This document shows, one piece after another, positions 29,857 through 37,515 of a stretch of DNA of 64,000 nucleotides. Every line of letters begins with the position of its first letter. Position 1 is the first letter of the stretch. The notes under the pieces were generated by a model. The model had not been told where the DNA came from. It saw only the letters and a list, made by a program, of their open reading frames with translations, and searched no databases. The position numbers and the translations under genes were made by a program. The DNA is from Streptomyces sp. NBC_00083 (GTDB lineage Bacteria > Actinomycetota > Actinomycetes > Streptomycetales > Streptomycetaceae): the NCBI RefSeq assembly GCF_026343295.1, contig NZ_JAPELY010000004.1, forward strand, positions 1 through 64,000. Direction: 5' to 3'.

Positions 29857-31149
29857 GTGGACACGATTGCCAGTCTGTTCAGCTTCATCACCTGGCCTGT
29901 TTCCTGGGTCATCGTCCAGTTCCACACGTTGTACGGCGCGATCTTCGGGCCGGACACGGGCTGGGCCTGGGGCCTGTCGATCGTGTCCCTCGTGGTGCTC
30001 ATCCGTATCTGTCTGATCCCGCTCTTCGTGAAGCAGATCAAGTCGACGCGGAACATGCAGGCGCTCCAGCCGAAGATGAAGGCGATCCAGGAGCGCTACA
30101 AGAGCGACAAGCAGCGTCAGTCCGAAGAGATGATGAAGCTGTACAAGGAGACGGGCACCAACCCGCTCTCCTCGTGCCTGCCGATCATCGCGCAGTCGCC
30201 GTTCTTCTTCGCGCTGTACCACGTGCTCGCCGGCATCGCCAACGGCAAGACCATCGGCGTCATCAACCAGCCGCTGCTCGAGAGCGCCCAGAAGGCCCAC
30301 ATCTTCGGTGCTCCGCTGGCCGCGAAGTTCATGGACAGCGCCTCCAAGGTCGAAGGCCTCGGCGCCTCCCTGACCGATGTCCGCGTCGTCACCGCGATCA
30401 TGATCGTGATGATGTCGGCCTCGCAGTTCTTCACCCAGCGCCAGCTGATGACGAAGAACGTGGACCTCACGGTCAAGACGCCGTTCATGCAGCAGCAGAA
30501 GATGCTGATGTACGTCTTCCCCGTCATGTTCGCCGTGATGGGCATCAACTTCCCCGTCGGTGTCCTCGTCTACTGGCTGACCACCAACGTGTGGACCATG
30601 GGCCAGCAGATGTACGTCATCAACCAGAACCCGACGCCGGGATCCAAGGCGCAGGCCCACTACCTGGACCGCCTGATCAAGAGCGTCAGCACGCACGGCG
30701 AGGTGCGCGGCAAGAAGCGCCGCACCATCGTGCAGGCGATCGTGGCCAAGGGCCCGGACCGCAACGACAACGAGCGCAAGTTCATCACCGGGCTGTCCAA
30801 GCAGGGCTTCGCGGCCCAGGCCGACGGCTCCGTGGTGAAGGCGGACCCGGCGACGCTCGAGGCGGAGAACGCGGCCTCCAGGCGCCAGCAGCCCAAGCGG
30901 CAGACCAAGGCGCAGCGCCAGGCCGGTGCCACTCAGCAGGACGACGTGGCCGCGAAGACCTCGCTGTCGAAGGGGGCGACCGCTGACGACGCCGCGGCCG
31001 AGCCCGCCGACGAGCCGGCCGAACCGCAGGACGCGAAGCCCAAGCAGGATGCCAAGCCGAAGCAGGGCAAGCCCACGGCCGGCCAGGCACGAGCCAAGTC
31101 GGGTCAGCGCAAGGGTCAGCAGCGGCCCAAGCACCCGTCCAAGAAGTAA
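29857..31149 (+). CDS. yidC: Membrane protein insertase YidC
   Basis: A 430-residue Oxa1/YidC protein. The N-terminal helices (FITWPVSWVIVQFHTLYGAIFG, SIVSLVVLIRICLIPLFVKQ with the hydrophilic-groove Arg) are followed by the cytoplasmic hairpin KMKAIQERYKSDKQRQ, a conserved TNPLSSCLPIIAQSPFFFALY segment, and helices up to about residue 255. The last 130 residues are a Lys/Gln-rich cytoplasmic tail that may bind ribosomes. It starts at GTG 29857, 3 bases after yidD. Confidence 0.95.
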   Translation: MDTIASLFSFITWPVSWVIVQFHTLYGAIFGPDTGWAWGLSIVSLVVLIRICLIPLFVKQIKSTRNMQALQPKMKAIQERYKSDKQRQSEEMMKLYKETGTNPLSSCLPIIAQSPFFFALYHVLAGIANGKTIGVINQPLLESAQKAHIFGAPLAAKFMDSASKVEGLGASLTDVRVVTAIMIVMMSASQFFTQRQLMTKNVDLTVKTPFMQQQKMLMYVFPVMFAVMGINFPVGVLVYWLTTNVWTMGQQMYVINQNPTPGSKAQAHYLDRLIKSVSTHGEVRGKKRRTIVQAIVAKGPDRNDNERKFITGLSKQGFAAQADGSVVKADPATLEAENAASRRQQPKRQTKAQRQAGATQQDDVAAKTSLSKGATADDAAAEPADEPAEPQDAKPKQDAKPKQGKPTAGQARAKSGQRKGQQRPKHPSKK

Positions 31150-31163
31150 GAAGGAGTCCATCC

Positions 31164-31676
31164 GTGACGGAAGGCACCACCGCCCCGGCCGCTGAGGGCG
31201 TCGACGCCCTCTCCCGCCTGGAGCAGGAGGGGGAGATCGCCGCCGATTACCTGGAGGGCCTGCTCGACATCGCCGACCTCGACGGCGATATCGACATGGA
31301 CGTCGAGGCGGACCGAGCCGCGGTCTCGATCATCAGTGACAGCAACAGCCGTGACCTGCAGAAACTTGTCGGCCGTGACGGCGAGGTCCTGGAGGCGCTC
31401 CAGGAGCTCACCCGCCTTGCCGTGCACCGGGAAACCGGTGACCGCAGCCGTCTGATGCTGGACATCGGCGGCTACCGGGCCCAGAAGCGCACGGAGCTCG
31501 CCGCGCTGGGCGCCAAGGCGGCGGACGAGGTGAAGAGCACCGGTGAGCCGGTGAAGATGGACCCGATGACGCCGTTCGAGCGCAAGGTCGTGCACGACGC
31601 GGTGGCGGCCGCGGGGCTGCGCAGCGAGTCGGAGGGCGAGGAGCCGCAGCGCTTCGTCGTCGTGCTGCCCGCCTGA
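31164..31676 (+). CDS. khpB: KH-R3H RNA-binding protein (Jag/KhpB type)
   Basis: A 170-residue protein. An acidic start is followed by a KH-like domain containing VGRDGEVLEALQELTRLAVHR, then the R3H motif at YRAQKRTELAALGAKAADEV and MTPFERKVVHDAVA. It lacks the N-terminal Jag domain of firmicutes. It binds RNA and is linked to cell-envelope control in other bacteria. The GTG at 31164 has AAGGAG upstream. It is followed by a terminator. Confidence 0.9.
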   Translation: MTEGTTAPAAEGVDALSRLEQEGEIAADYLEGLLDIADLDGDIDMDVEADRAAVSIISDSNSRDLQKLVGRDGEVLEALQELTRLAVHRETGDRSRLMLDIGGYRAQKRTELAALGAKAADEVKSTGEPVKMDPMTPFERKVVHDAVAAAGLRSESEGEEPQRFVVVLPA

Positions 31677-31691
31677 GCGGTCATTGCTTTC

Positions 31692-31721
31692 TCGGCCCCG
31701 TCTGTTCGCAGGCGGGGCCGA
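31692..31721 (+). terminator. Terminator after khpB
   Basis: Arms TCGGCCCCG and CGGGGCCGA extended by G-U and Watson-Crick pairs around a TTCG loop, followed by TCTTTGT. Confidence 0.7.
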
Positions 31722-31789
31722 TCTTTGTCAGCCTGATAGTCAGCCACCACAGTGCGGTATCGCCGCGTAGGTAGGGAAGGACGGTCCCC

Positions 31790-32515
31790 GTGACGGAGGC
31801 AGAGGCAGCAGCGGAGCTTCCCCCGGCGCCCGAAGAGGCGCGGGCGGTCTTCGGGGAGTTCTTCCCCGAGGCCGTGCGGTATGCGGAGCTGCTCGCGGAT
31901 GCGGGGGTCAAGCGCGGTCTGATCGGGCCGCGTGAGGTGCCGCGTCTGTGGGAGCGGCATCTGCTGAACTGCGCGGTGCTCTCCGAGGTCGTTCCCGAGG
32001 GCGTCACGGTGTGTGATGTCGGTTCGGGAGCGGGGCTGCCCGGCATTCCCCTGGCGCTGGTGCGCCCGGACCTGAAGATCACCCTCCTTGAGCCGCTGCT
32101 GCGGCGCACCAATTTCCTCCAGGAGGTCGTGGAACTCCTCGGCCTCGACCATGTGACCGTGGTGCGCGGCCGGGCGGAGGAGATGCTGGGCAAGGTCACG
32201 CCGGTCCATGTGGTGACCGCGCGTGCGGTGGCGCCGCTCGACCGGCTGGCCGGCTGGGGGGTTCCGCTGCTGCGTCCCTACGGCGAGATGCTCGCGCTCA
32301 AGGGCGACACGGCCGAGGAGGAGATCGTGGGGGCACGTGCCGCGCTGAGCAAGCTCGGTGTGGTGGAGACCTCGGTGCTCCACGTCGGTGAGGGCGTGGT
32401 GGACCCGCTGTCCACGGTCGTACGGGTCGAGGTCGGCGAGAGTCCTGGGGGTGTGCGGTTCGCCGCCAAGCGCGCCAAGGCCGCCAGGACGAGCAGGACC
32501 CGACGCCGCCGTTGA
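31790..32515 (+). CDS. rsmG: 16S rRNA (guanine-N7) methyltransferase
   Basis: A 241-residue enzyme that methylates the 530-loop guanine of 16S rRNA; loss gives low-level streptomycin resistance and altered antibiotic production in Streptomyces. The SAM motif is VTVCDVGSGAGLPGIPLAL, with LLEPLLRRTNFLQEVV and VTARAVAPLDRL downstream. The C-terminus is Arg/Lys-rich. The GTG at 31790 follows a weak GG-rich site. It lies after the khpB terminator, so it may have its own promoter. Confidence 0.95.
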   Translation: MTEAEAAAELPPAPEEARAVFGEFFPEAVRYAELLADAGVKRGLIGPREVPRLWERHLLNCAVLSEVVPEGVTVCDVGSGAGLPGIPLALVRPDLKITLLEPLLRRTNFLQEVVELLGLDHVTVVRGRAEEMLGKVTPVHVVTARAVAPLDRLAGWGVPLLRPYGEMLALKGDTAEEEIVGARAALSKLGVVETSVLHVGEGVVDPLSTVVRVEVGESPGGVRFAAKRAKAARTSRTRRRR

Positions 32516-32645
32516 GGCGAGCAGGGCCCGCCGACGTTGAGATTTCGTCCGCTTCGGGGCGTTGTGGGTAAATGCTCCATAGAAGGCGGCATACGTACGC
32601 ATTTCGGAGTGTCGTAACGGTCTCCGGGGAGCGCGGATGCATCGT

Positions 32646-32659
32646 GTTTCACGTGAAAC
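32646..32659. other. parS site 1
   Basis: GTTTCACGTGAAAC, a perfect 14-base ParB-binding palindrome, upstream of parA. Confidence 0.9.
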
Positions 32660-32766
32660 GTCGCTCACTGCTGCATGGAATCATCAGCCGCGGCCGTGCG
32701 GCTTCCTCTCCGCGCGACCGTAAGCCTTTTGCTGGGGGCCTTGAGTCCCCCGCAGGGGCTACGGAG

Positions 32767-32793
32767 TTGTCCACAGAGGTGGATTCATCCACA
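32767..32793 (+). promoter_or_regulatory. Two DnaA boxes upstream of parA
   Basis: A perfect TTGTCCACA at 32767-32775 and TCATCCACA at 32785-32793, in the same orientation, 18 bases apart. Confidence 0.6.
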
Positions 32794-32829
32794 GAAGACC
32801 GGGCCTCGCTGGTTCACGACCCCGAAGGC

Positions 32830-33906
32830 ATGGGAGGCTCTGTTCATTGCGAGCCTGATGTCGAGGAGAGTGAATCCTTGCGGTCCGACGCCAACATCGC
32901 GGGACCGATGACCGATCCGGTCCCCGGTCCCCGTACCGAATCGGCGGGGGAGGATGTTTCACGTGAAACACCGCCCCCGATGGACGACACCCCCATTGGT
33001 CGTGCTGCCCAGCTGGCGGTGGAAGCTCTCGGCCGTGCCGGCGAGGGCCTGCCGCGGCCGGAGCAGACCCGAATCATGGTCGTGGCCAACCAGAAGGGCG
33101 GCGTAGGAAAGACCACTTCCACGGTCAACCTCGCTGCCTCCCTCGCACTGCACGGTGCGCGGGTCCTGGTGGTCGACCTCGATCCACAGGGCAACGCTTC
33201 GACGGCGCTGGGCATCGACCACCATGCCGAAGTCCCCTCGATCTATGACGTTCTGGTCGAAAGCAGACCACTCTCCGAAGTGGTCCAGCCCGTCCCGGAC
33301 GTCGAGGGTCTCTTCTGCGCGCCTGCCACGATCGATCTCGCCGGTGCGGAGATCGAGCTCGTGTCGCTGGTCGCACGAGAGAGCCGGCTGCAGCGCGCCA
33401 TCCAGGCGTACGAGCAGCCGCTGGACTACATCCTCATCGACTGCCCGCCCTCGCTGGGCCTGTTGACGGTCAACGCGCTCGTCGCGGGGGCCGAGGTGCT
33501 GATCCCGATCCAGTGCGAGTACTACGCGCTGGAGGGGCTGGGTCAGCTCCTGAGGAACGTCGATCTGGTGCGGGGGCACCTCAACCCGACGCTGCATGTC
33601 TCGACGATCCTGCTCACCATGTATGACGGCAGGACCAGGCTCGCCTCCCAGGTGGCCGACGAGGTGCGCAGCCACTTCGGCAAGGAGGTGCTGCGGACCA
33701 GCATTCCGCGTTCGGTCCGCATCTCCGAGGCGCCGAGCTACGGGCAGACGGTCCTCACCTACGACCCCGGCTCCAGTGGCTCGCTTTCCTACCTCGAAGC
33801 TGCCCGCGAGATCGCCCTGCGCGGCGTCGGAATGCAGTACGACCCCACGCACGCGCATGTGGTCAGCCAGAACAACCAGCACAGCATGTCGGAGGGGATC
33901 CAGTGA
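32830..33906 (+). CDS. parA: Chromosome-partitioning ATPase ParA
   Basis: A 358-residue ParA/Soj ATPase that segregates origins with ParB and, in Streptomyces, supports sporulation septation. The deviant Walker A is QKGGVGKTTSTVNLA, Walker B is YILIDCPPSLGLL, and DLDPQGNAST completes the fold. The start is uncertain: ATG 32830 gives an acidic N-terminal extension; ATG 32908 (MTDPVPGP) has a better GGGA site and gives 332 residues. A parS lies inside the coding region and encodes VSRET. The stop overlaps the parB GTG. Confidence 0.93.
   Translation: MGGSVHCEPDVEESESLRSDANIAGPMTDPVPGPRTESAGEDVSRETPPPMDDTPIGRAAQLAVEALGRAGEGLPRPEQTRIMVVANQKGGVGKTTSTVNLAASLALHGARVLVVDLDPQGNASTALGIDHHAEVPSIYDVLVESRPLSEVVQPVPDVEGLFCAPATIDLAGAEIELVSLVARESRLQRAIQAYEQPLDYILIDCPPSLGLLTVNALVAGAEVLIPIQCEYYALEGLGQLLRNVDLVRGHLNPTLHVSTILLTMYDGRTRLASQVADEVRSHFGKEVLRTSIPRSVRISEAPSYGQTVLTYDPGSSGSLSYLEAAREIALRGVGMQYDPTHAHVVSQNNQHSMSEGIQ
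32956..32969. other. parS site 2 (inside parA)
   Basis: GTTTCACGTGAAAC in frame in the parA N-terminal region, read as VSRET. Confidence 0.9.
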
Positions 33907-34994
33907 GCGAGCGACGCAGAGGACTGGGACGGGGGCTCGGTGCGCTGATTCCTTCTGCCGCACAGGAGAAGCCGGGTTCGTCGGTGGGGACGGCGTCCAC
34001 GTCCCCGTCGGCGGTTCCGGTGCTCACCGCCGAGCGGGGGGTGGCGGCCGCGAAGGTGGCGACGCTGCCGCCGGCCGCTGTTTCACGTGAAACGGTTGTG
34101 GAGCCGGAGGCCGTTGCGGAATCCGACGCGCCGGCCGGTGTGTTCTTCGCCGAGCTGCCGATCGACTCGATCACGCCCAACCCGCGCCAGCCGCGCGAGG
34201 TGTTCGACGAGGACGCGCTCTCCGAGCTCGTCACCTCCATCAAGGAAGTCGGGCTTCTGCAGCCCGTCATCGTCCGGCAGACCGGCCCCGAGCGCTACGA
34301 ACTCATCATGGGCGAGCGGCGCTGGAGGTCCTGCCGCGAGGCCGGCCTGGAGCGGATCCCCGCGATCGTCCGGGAGACGGACGACGAGAAGCTCCTTCTC
34401 GACGCCCTGCTGGAGAACCTTCACCGCGCACAGCTGAACCCGCTGGAAGAGGCTGCCGCCTACGACCAGTTGCTCAGGGACTTCAAGTGCACCCATGACC
34501 AGCTGGCCGACCGTATCGGCCGCTCCCGGCCCCAGGTCTCCAACACCCTGCGCCTGCTGCGCCTTTCGCCGTCGGTCCAGAAGCGGGTCGCCGCCGGAGT
34601 CATCTCGGCGGGGCACGCGCGGGCGCTGCTCTCGGTGGAGGACTCCGAGGAGCAGGACAGCCTCGCCAAGCGGATCGTGGCCGAGGGGCTCTCCGTGCGC
34701 ACGGTCGAAGAGATCGTGACGCTGCTCAACTCGGAGCCCAAGAACGCCCCGAAGGCCAAGGGCCCCCGGGCGGGCGCGCTCCTCTCGCCGGCGCTCAGCG
34801 ATCTGGCGACCCGTCTCTCGGACCGCTTCGAGACGCGGGTGAAGGTCGATCTGGGTCAGAAGAAGGGGAAGATCGTCGTCGAGTTCGCATCGATAGACGA
34901 TCTGGAGAGGATCCTCGGCACCCTCGCCCCGGGCGAGGGGCGGGTCCTGACGAAGGGCCTCGCCGAGCAGGCCTCGGAGGACGGCGACAGCTGA
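33903..34994 (+). CDS. parB: Chromosome-partitioning CTPase ParB
   Basis: A 363-residue centromere-binding protein. The N-terminus RRRGLGRGLGALIP is the ParA-stimulating and conserved Box-I region. Residues 85-190 hold the ParB/Srx CTPase part (TPNPRQPREVFDEDALSELV, MGERRWRSCREAG, ENLHRAQLNPLEEA). A helix-turn-helix follows (TQ/H-like QLADRIGRSRPQVSNTLRLLRL), with a C-terminal dimerisation segment. The GTG overlaps the parA stop by 4 bases. It contains parS site 3. Confidence 0.97.
   Translation: MSERRRGLGRGLGALIPSAAQEKPGSSVGTASTSPSAVPVLTAERGVAAAKVATLPPAAVSRETVVEPEAVAESDAPAGVFFAELPIDSITPNPRQPREVFDEDALSELVTSIKEVGLLQPVIVRQTGPERYELIMGERRWRSCREAGLERIPAIVRETDDEKLLLDALLENLHRAQLNPLEEAAAYDQLLRDFKCTHDQLADRIGRSRPQVSNTLRLLRLSPSVQKRVAAGVISAGHARALLSVEDSEEQDSLAKRIVAEGLSVRTVEEIVTLLNSEPKNAPKAKGPRAGALLSPALSDLATRLSDRFETRVKVDLGQKKGKIVVEFASIDDLERILGTLAPGEGRVLTKGLAEQASEDGDS
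34080..34093. other. parS site 3 (inside parB)
   Basis: GTTTCACGTGAAAC in the variable N-terminal linker of parB, read as VSRET. Confidence 0.9.
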
Positions 34995-35014
34995 CTGCGG
35001 TCGCCGCCGCTCAC

Positions 35015-35060
35015 GGGCGGGCCGTGTTTCCCGGTCATACGGGAACACGGCCCGCCCTTT
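35015..35060 (+). terminator. Terminator after parB
   Basis: A long inverted repeat with arms GGGCGGGCCGTGTTTCCCG and CGGGAACACGGCCCGCCC around GTCATA, followed by TTT. Confidence 0.75.
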
Positions 35061-35154
35061 GCATGAGGACGGTGTCGCTGCCGTGAAGGGGTGGATACGA
35101 TGCGTTCTGGTATGGCACATCGACCTTGATCCATCCTCTAGGGAGGGCGGGGCC

Positions 35155-35412
35155 ATGCGAACGGTGAGCCGCACTCGGCTGGTGACAGCAGGGCTCGGTC
35201 TCGGGGCGGTCGGCGGATTCGTCGGCAGCCTGCTGCGGGAGTTGAACGCACTGTCGGCCGCGCAGGGGGCGGCAGGTGAGGGAAGTGAGGAACAGCCTCC
35301 ATGGGGCGTCGGCTCGTACCGCTCACGCTGGACAACCTTGCGGACCTCCCCAAGCGCTGCCGCGGCTGTGTCTTCTGGGAACTCGACCCCGTCAGCGGAG
35401 AAGCGGCGTTAA
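35155..35412 (+). CDS. Candidate small protein overlapping the GNAT gene
   Basis: An 85-codon frame. The ATG at 35155 has a strong AGGGAGG site 8 to 9 bases upstream. The N-terminus has a short hydrophobic helix (LVTAGLGLGAVGGFVGSLLRE) and then a Gly/Ala/Glu stretch. It overlaps the GNAT gene by 112 bases in another frame, so either the end is not conserved or the two are coupled. It could be a membrane-associated microprotein. No family is recognised. Confidence 0.45.
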   Translation: MRTVSRTRLVTAGLGLGAVGGFVGSLLRELNALSAAQGAAGEGSEEQPPWGVGSYRSRWTTLRTSPSAAAAVSSGNSTPSAEKRR

Positions 35413-35918
35413 AGGCGGGGCGTCCCGAAGTCGAGAAGGAATCCTGGATCTCCGGGGTGCTCCTGGAATGGGGCTCCTGCGGCCGGGTCGTCTACGTCGA
35501 CGACATCCCGGTCGGCTATGTGCTGTACGCGCCGCCGGCCTATGTGCCCCGTTCCACCGCCTTTCCCACCAGCCCGGTGGCCGCCGACGCCGTCCAGCTG
35601 ATGACCGGATGGATCATGCCGGGCTATCAGGGCCAGGGGCTCGGGAGGGTTCTCGTGCAGACGGTGGCCAAGGACCTGTTGCGTCGTAACTTCAAGGCCA
35701 TCGAGGCGTTCGGGGACGCGCGGTGGAAGGAGCCGGCCTGCGTATTGCCGGCCGACTATCTGCTGTCGGTGGGATTCAAGACCGTACGGCCCCACCCCCG
35801 GTACCCACGGCTGCGTCTCGAACTGCGTACGACACTGTCCTGGAAGGAAGATGTCGAGCTGGCCCTCGACCGGCTGCTCGGCGCGGTGCAGAAGGAGCCG
35901 GCCCTCAGGCCGCTGTAG
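35301..35918 (+). CDS. GNAT-family N-acetyltransferase
   Basis: A 205-residue protein. The acetyl-CoA-binding motif is GWIMPGYQGQGLGRVLVQTVAKDLL near residues 103-125. A CRGCVFWELDP segment near residue 20 and the conserved LLSVGFKTVRPHPRYPRLRLEL end are typical of the Streptomyces form found between parB and trxA. The substrate is unknown. The ATG at 35301 has GAGGAA upstream. It converges with trxA. Confidence 0.85.
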   Translation: MGRRLVPLTLDNLADLPKRCRGCVFWELDPVSGEAALKAGRPEVEKESWISGVLLEWGSCGRVVYVDDIPVGYVLYAPPAYVPRSTAFPTSPVAADAVQLMTGWIMPGYQGQGLGRVLVQTVAKDLLRRNFKAIEAFGDARWKEPACVLPADYLLSVGFKTVRPHPRYPRLRLELRTTLSWKEDVELALDRLLGAVQKEPALRPL

Positions 35919-35958
35919 AAGCGAGAAGGCTGCCGCCGGAGAAGTCAGTCCATGGGAA

Positions 35959-35990
35959 ACGGGCCCGCCCCCAGGAGGGAGCGGGCCCGT
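35959..35990 (-). terminator. Hairpin between GNAT and trxA, overlapping parS
   Basis: Arms ACGGGCCCGC and GCGGGCCCGT with a 12-base loop, between convergent genes. Its last two bases are the first two of parS site 4. Confidence 0.65.
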
Positions 35991-36002
35991 TTCACGTGAA
36001 AC
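35989..36002. other. parS site 4
   Basis: GTTTCACGTGAAAC in the trxA 3' region, directly joined to the terminator arm. Confidence 0.9.
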
Positions 36003-36019
36003 AGCGAGCGCGTCGCGCC

Positions 36020-36355
36020 TTACTTCTCGGTGATGAAACCGTCGAGGTCACGCAGGAGCGCGGCCTTCGGCTTGGCGCCGACGATCGTCTTCACGACCTC
36101 GCCGCCCTGGTAGACGTTGAGCGTCGGAATCGACATCACACCGTACTTGGCGGCCGTGGTCGGGTTCTGGTCGATGTTGAGCTTGACGATCTCGATGTCG
36201 TCGCCGTGCTCGGCGGCGATGGCCTCGAGCGACGGGGCGATCTGGCGGCAGGGGCCGCACCACTCCGCCCAGAAGTCCACCAGAACGGGCTTGCCGCTGT
36301 TGAGGACGACCTCGTCGAAGTCGGCGTCGGTCACGTGCTTCAGGGTGCCGGCCAC
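36020..36355 (-). CDS. trxA: Thioredoxin
   Basis: A 111-residue thioredoxin with the active site WCGPC (Cys33, Cys36) in DFWAEWCGPCRQIAPSLE and the cis-proline loop SIPTLNVYQGG. It reduces protein disulfides with electrons from TrxB, encoded 51 bases upstream on the same transcript. The start is ATG 36355. Confidence 0.97.
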   Translation of the reverse strand: MAGTLKHVTDADFDEVVLNSGKPVLVDFWAEWCGPCRQIAPSLEAIAAEHGDDIEIVKLNIDQNPTTAAKYGVMSIPTLNVYQGGEVVKTIVGAKPKAALLRDLDGFITEK

Positions 36356-36406
36356 GGCAGTCTCCTAAGGGGTGTTGGGGGGGAGGGAGGAGAGGGAAGG
36401 TGCGGA

Positions 36407-37366
36407 TCAGACGGTGGCTGCGGCCTTCTCGCTGTCGGCCAGGGCCGCGAGGAAGCGCTCCGCGTCGAGGGCGGCGGAGCAGCCGGTGCCGGCGGCCGTG
36501 ATGGCCTGCCGGTAGGTGTGGTCGACGACGTCGCCGGCGCCGAAGACACCCGTCAGGTTGGTGCGGGTCGAGGGGGCGTCCACCTTCAGGTAGCCCTCCC
36601 CGTCGAGGTCGAGCTGGCCCTTGAAGAGCTCGGTGCGCGGGTCGTGGCCGACGGCGATGAAGAGGCCGGTCACCGCGAGCTCGGACGTGGCGCCCGTCTT
36701 GGTGTTGCGCAGCGTCAGGTGGGAGAGCTTCTGCTCACCGTGGATCTCGGCGACCTCGCTGTCCCACGCGAACTTGATCTTCTCGTCGGCGATGGCACGC
36801 TCCTGCATCGCCTTGGAGGCGCGCAGGGTGTCCCGGCGGTGGATGATCGTGACCGACTTGGCGAAGCGCGAGAGGAAGGTCGCCTCCTCCATCGCGGTGT
36901 CGCCGCCGCCGACCACGGCGATGTCCTGGTCCTTGAAGAAGAACCCGTCACACGTGGCGCACCACGAGACGCCGCGGCCCGACAGCTTGTCCTCGTTGGG
37001 CAGAGCCAGCTTGCGGTGCTGCGAGCCGGTGGTGACGATGACGGCCTTGGCGCGGTGGACCGTGCCGGAGGTGTCCGTGACGGTCTTGATGTCACCGGTC
37101 AGGTCGACGGCGACGACATCGTCCGGCACCAGCTCGGCGCCGAAGCGCTCGGCCTGGCCGCGCATGTTGTCCATGAGCTCCGGGCCCATGATGCCGTCCT
37201 GGAAGCCGGGGAAGTTCTCCACCTCGGTGGTGTTCATCAGCGCGCCGCCGGCGGTGACGGCGCCCTCGAACACCAGCGGCTTCAGCGACGCACGTGCGGT
37301 GTACAGCGCGGCGGTGTATCCGGCCGGGCCCGAGCCAATGATGATCACGTTACGGACGTCGCTCAC
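36407..37366 (-). CDS. trxB: Thioredoxin reductase
   Basis: A 319-residue NADPH-dependent flavoenzyme. The FAD motif GSGPAGYTAALYTARA is at the N-terminus, the redox pair CATC at Cys136 and Cys139, the NADPH motif VVGGGDTAMEEA, and the FAD end GVFGAGDVVDHTYRQAITAAGTG in pieces. It is co-transcribed with trxA behind a SigR-type promoter, so induction by disulfide stress is expected. Confidence 0.97.
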   Translation of the reverse strand: MSDVRNVIIIGSGPAGYTAALYTARASLKPLVFEGAVTAGGALMNTTEVENFPGFQDGIMGPELMDNMRGQAERFGAELVPDDVVAVDLTGDIKTVTDTSGTVHRAKAVIVTTGSQHRKLALPNEDKLSGRGVSWCATCDGFFFKDQDIAVVGGGDTAMEEATFLSRFAKSVTIIHRRDTLRASKAMQERAIADEKIKFAWDSEVAEIHGEQKLSHLTLRNTKTGATSELAVTGLFIAVGHDPRTELFKGQLDLDGEGYLKVDAPSTRTNLTGVFGAGDVVDHTYRQAITAAGTGCSAALDAERFLAALADSEKAAATV

Positions 37367-37437
37367 GGGTTTCTTCCTCGTCTCTACGGACTGCCTACTG
37401 CCTGTCGGGGCCCCGGTCCAGGACTCTCACCCCACCC

Positions 37438-37464
37438 AACGGATCCTACGGGGGTTGCATTCCC
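37438..37464 (-). promoter_or_regulatory. SigR-type promoter of trxBA
   Basis: On the minus strand GGGAAT (37464-37459) is followed by exactly 18 bases and then GTT (37440-37438). This is the GGGAAT-N18-GTT pattern of the thiol-stress sigma factor SigR. It lies 71 bases upstream of the trxB start. Confidence 0.75.
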
Positions 37465-37515
37465 GAGCCGGACGGGCGCCATGGAGACCCCGGTCTCGTC
37501 GGGCCCCGGCGGGCC

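Larger units (their letters stand above)
32516..32829. promoter_or_regulatory. parAB upstream region with parS and DnaA boxes
   Basis: 314 bases containing one parS (32646-32659) and two DnaA-box-like sequences (32767-32775 and 32785-32793). It should hold the parAB promoters. A parS and DnaA boxes in one control region suggest joint control by ParB and DnaA (inference). Confidence 0.55.

Noticed and set aside
32572..32829. Extension of parA upstream to base 32,572
   Set aside because: It would place parS 1 and the DnaA boxes in coding DNA and has no ParA-like sequence; this DNA looks like a control region.
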